Shown here one piece after another: positions 6,298-6,759 of a stretch of DNA of 6,759 bases. The number at the start of each line of letters is the position of its first letter. Position 1 is the first letter of the stretch. The translations under genes and the position numbers were made by a program. The notes beneath the pieces are model-generated. The model saw only the letters and a program-made list of their open reading frames with translations. It was not told the origin of the DNA and did not search any database. This DNA is from an uncultured Porphyromonadaceae bacterium (lineage in GTDB: Bacteria > Bacteroidota > Bacteroidia > Bacteroidales > Muribaculaceae), in the NCBI GenBank assembly GCA_947175225.1, contig CAMWLX010000194.1:1-6759 (forward strand), in the 5' to 3' direction.

Positions 6298-6582
6298 TTA
6301 AAAAATATCAGAATGAGAGCCTGTTCGGAGCATTAGAAGGGTTAAAGTTGTATCATTTTGTTCCCATACCAACAGCCAGTCACTATTACGACCGTTGATG
6401 TGACATTCCCATTTGCCGGTATATTTACCTACAAGTTTATGCGGCTTATATTCAGCAGGTAAGGATCCAGTTTCAACTAATATTTTGATAGTCTCTTTTA
6501 ATAAATCGAGAGGCAATCCGCGTTTTTTCAATCGCTTATAATCTTTTTTGAAACTGCCGGCATAGTCAAGTGAATACTCCAT
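6298..6582 (-). CDS. YafQ-family type II toxin (RelE superfamily mRNA interferase)
   Basis: This 94-residue protein matches the YafQ branch of the RelE/ParE superfamily, ribosome-dependent endoribonucleases that cut mRNA during translation. Length is close to E. coli YafQ (92). The conserved core is present: 'FKKDYKRLKKRG' near the N-terminus, H48 in 'PHKL', 'GKWECHI' with H61, D68-W69 in 'SDWLLVW', and the C-terminal 'RTGSHSDIF' with H90 and F94, which correspond to the catalytic and substrate-binding positions of YafQ (H50, H63, D67, H87, F91). Three extra residues lie between H61 and D68 ('HINGRNSDW'), a variant I recall from Bacteroidales homologues. The antitoxin gene is immediately upstream, in the same frame, separated by a second stop codon only (TAA TAA ATG). 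The pair is probably a self-regulated module. All key residues are intact, so the toxin should be active. Confidence 0.93.
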   Translation of the reverse strand: MEYSLDYAGSFKKDYKRLKKRGLPLDLLKETIKILVETGSLPAEYKPHKLVGKYTGKWECHINGRNSDWLLVWEQNDTTLTLLMLRTGSHSDIF

Positions 6583-6585
6583 TTA

Positions 6586-6759
6586 TTAGCTGTCAAGTTG
6601 GTTAAAAAGGTCCTCTACGCTTTCAGCATGGTAAACACGACCGGCTTTGACATCTTCGAGAGCCTCATCAAGACCAGTTTTGCGTTTTCGAGTAGGTTTT
6701 GAAATCGTTACACTGTCAAACTTCGCTAAAAGTTTTCTTATGAGTGACGCCTCGTTGGG
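6586..6759 (-). CDS. RelB/DinJ-like antitoxin, C-terminal part (start outside window)
   Basis: The frame is open from the window edge (6759) to TAA at 6586-6588 and gives 57 residues, beginning PNEASLIRKLLAKF and ending 'VYHAESVEDLFNQLDS'. The tail 'GLDEALEDVKAGRVYHAESVEDLF' has the form typical of antitoxins paired with RelE/YafQ toxins: an acidic amphipathic helix that wraps the toxin. The visible start resembles the end of an N-terminal DNA-binding part, so perhaps 10-30 residues are missing. Two stop codons in a row (TAA TAA) precede the toxin ATG, which is in the same frame. Identification rests on the tail pattern and on position next to the toxin; the exact antitoxin family is uncertain. 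Confidence 0.82.
   Translation of the reverse strand, partial: PNEASLIRKLLAKFDSVTISKPTRKRKTGLDEALEDVKAGRVYHAESVEDLFNQLDS

Noticed and set aside
1..6759. CRISPR array, tRNA or rRNA, insertion sequence, integrase or phage genes
   Set aside because: No regularly spaced repeats, cloverleaf-like segments, transposase motifs or phage-like proteins were seen on either strand.

Overview
The window looks like chromosomal or accessory DNA from a member of the Bacteroidetes, most likely Bacteroidales. The evidence is moderate GC content, weak Shine-Dalgarno signals in front of most genes, NtrC/NtrY-type two-component proteins with the REC ending 'KPWDN' and the 'PFFTTK..GSGIGLSLSRQ' kinase ending that I associate with this phylum, and a YafQ-type toxin carrying the 'HI.GR.SDWLLVW' variant. 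This assignment comes from memory of families, not from a search.

Layout: positions 1-75 hold a perfect 22-bp palindrome flanked by two copies of a 16-bp direct repeat. A plus-strand two-component operon follows: a short response regulator (76-600, REC plus Fis-type helix-turn-helix, no ATPase domain), then a short membrane-anchored histidine kinase (597-1445) that starts inside the regulator's stop codon. The operon ends in a perfect 19-bp inverted repeat (1431-1477) that fills the gap to a convergent minus-strand gene.

All other genes are on the minus strand. Read in their own direction they are: a RelB/DinJ-like antitoxin (cut by the window edge at 6759, ends 6586), a YafQ-family toxin (6582-6298), a full-length NtrC-family sigma-54 activator (6264-4894), a soluble PAS histidine kinase (4894-3737), a 168-bp gap, and a Pif1/RecD2-like SF1 helicase with a C-terminal HRDC domain (3568-1478).

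The most interesting feature is the pair of paralogous two-component systems facing each other across the helicase. Their REC domains are collinear (phospho-Asp at residue 56 in both), their kinases share the same catalytic signature, and their HTH tails are alike. They differ in modules: the plus-strand system has a membrane anchor, no sensor domain and a regulator without the AAA+ sigma-54 ATPase; the minus-strand system has a PAS sensor, no membrane segment and a regulator that keeps the ATPase (with GAFTDA in place of GAFTGA). This suggests duplication followed by module loss, possibly with cross-talk. No system of a wholly new type is evident.
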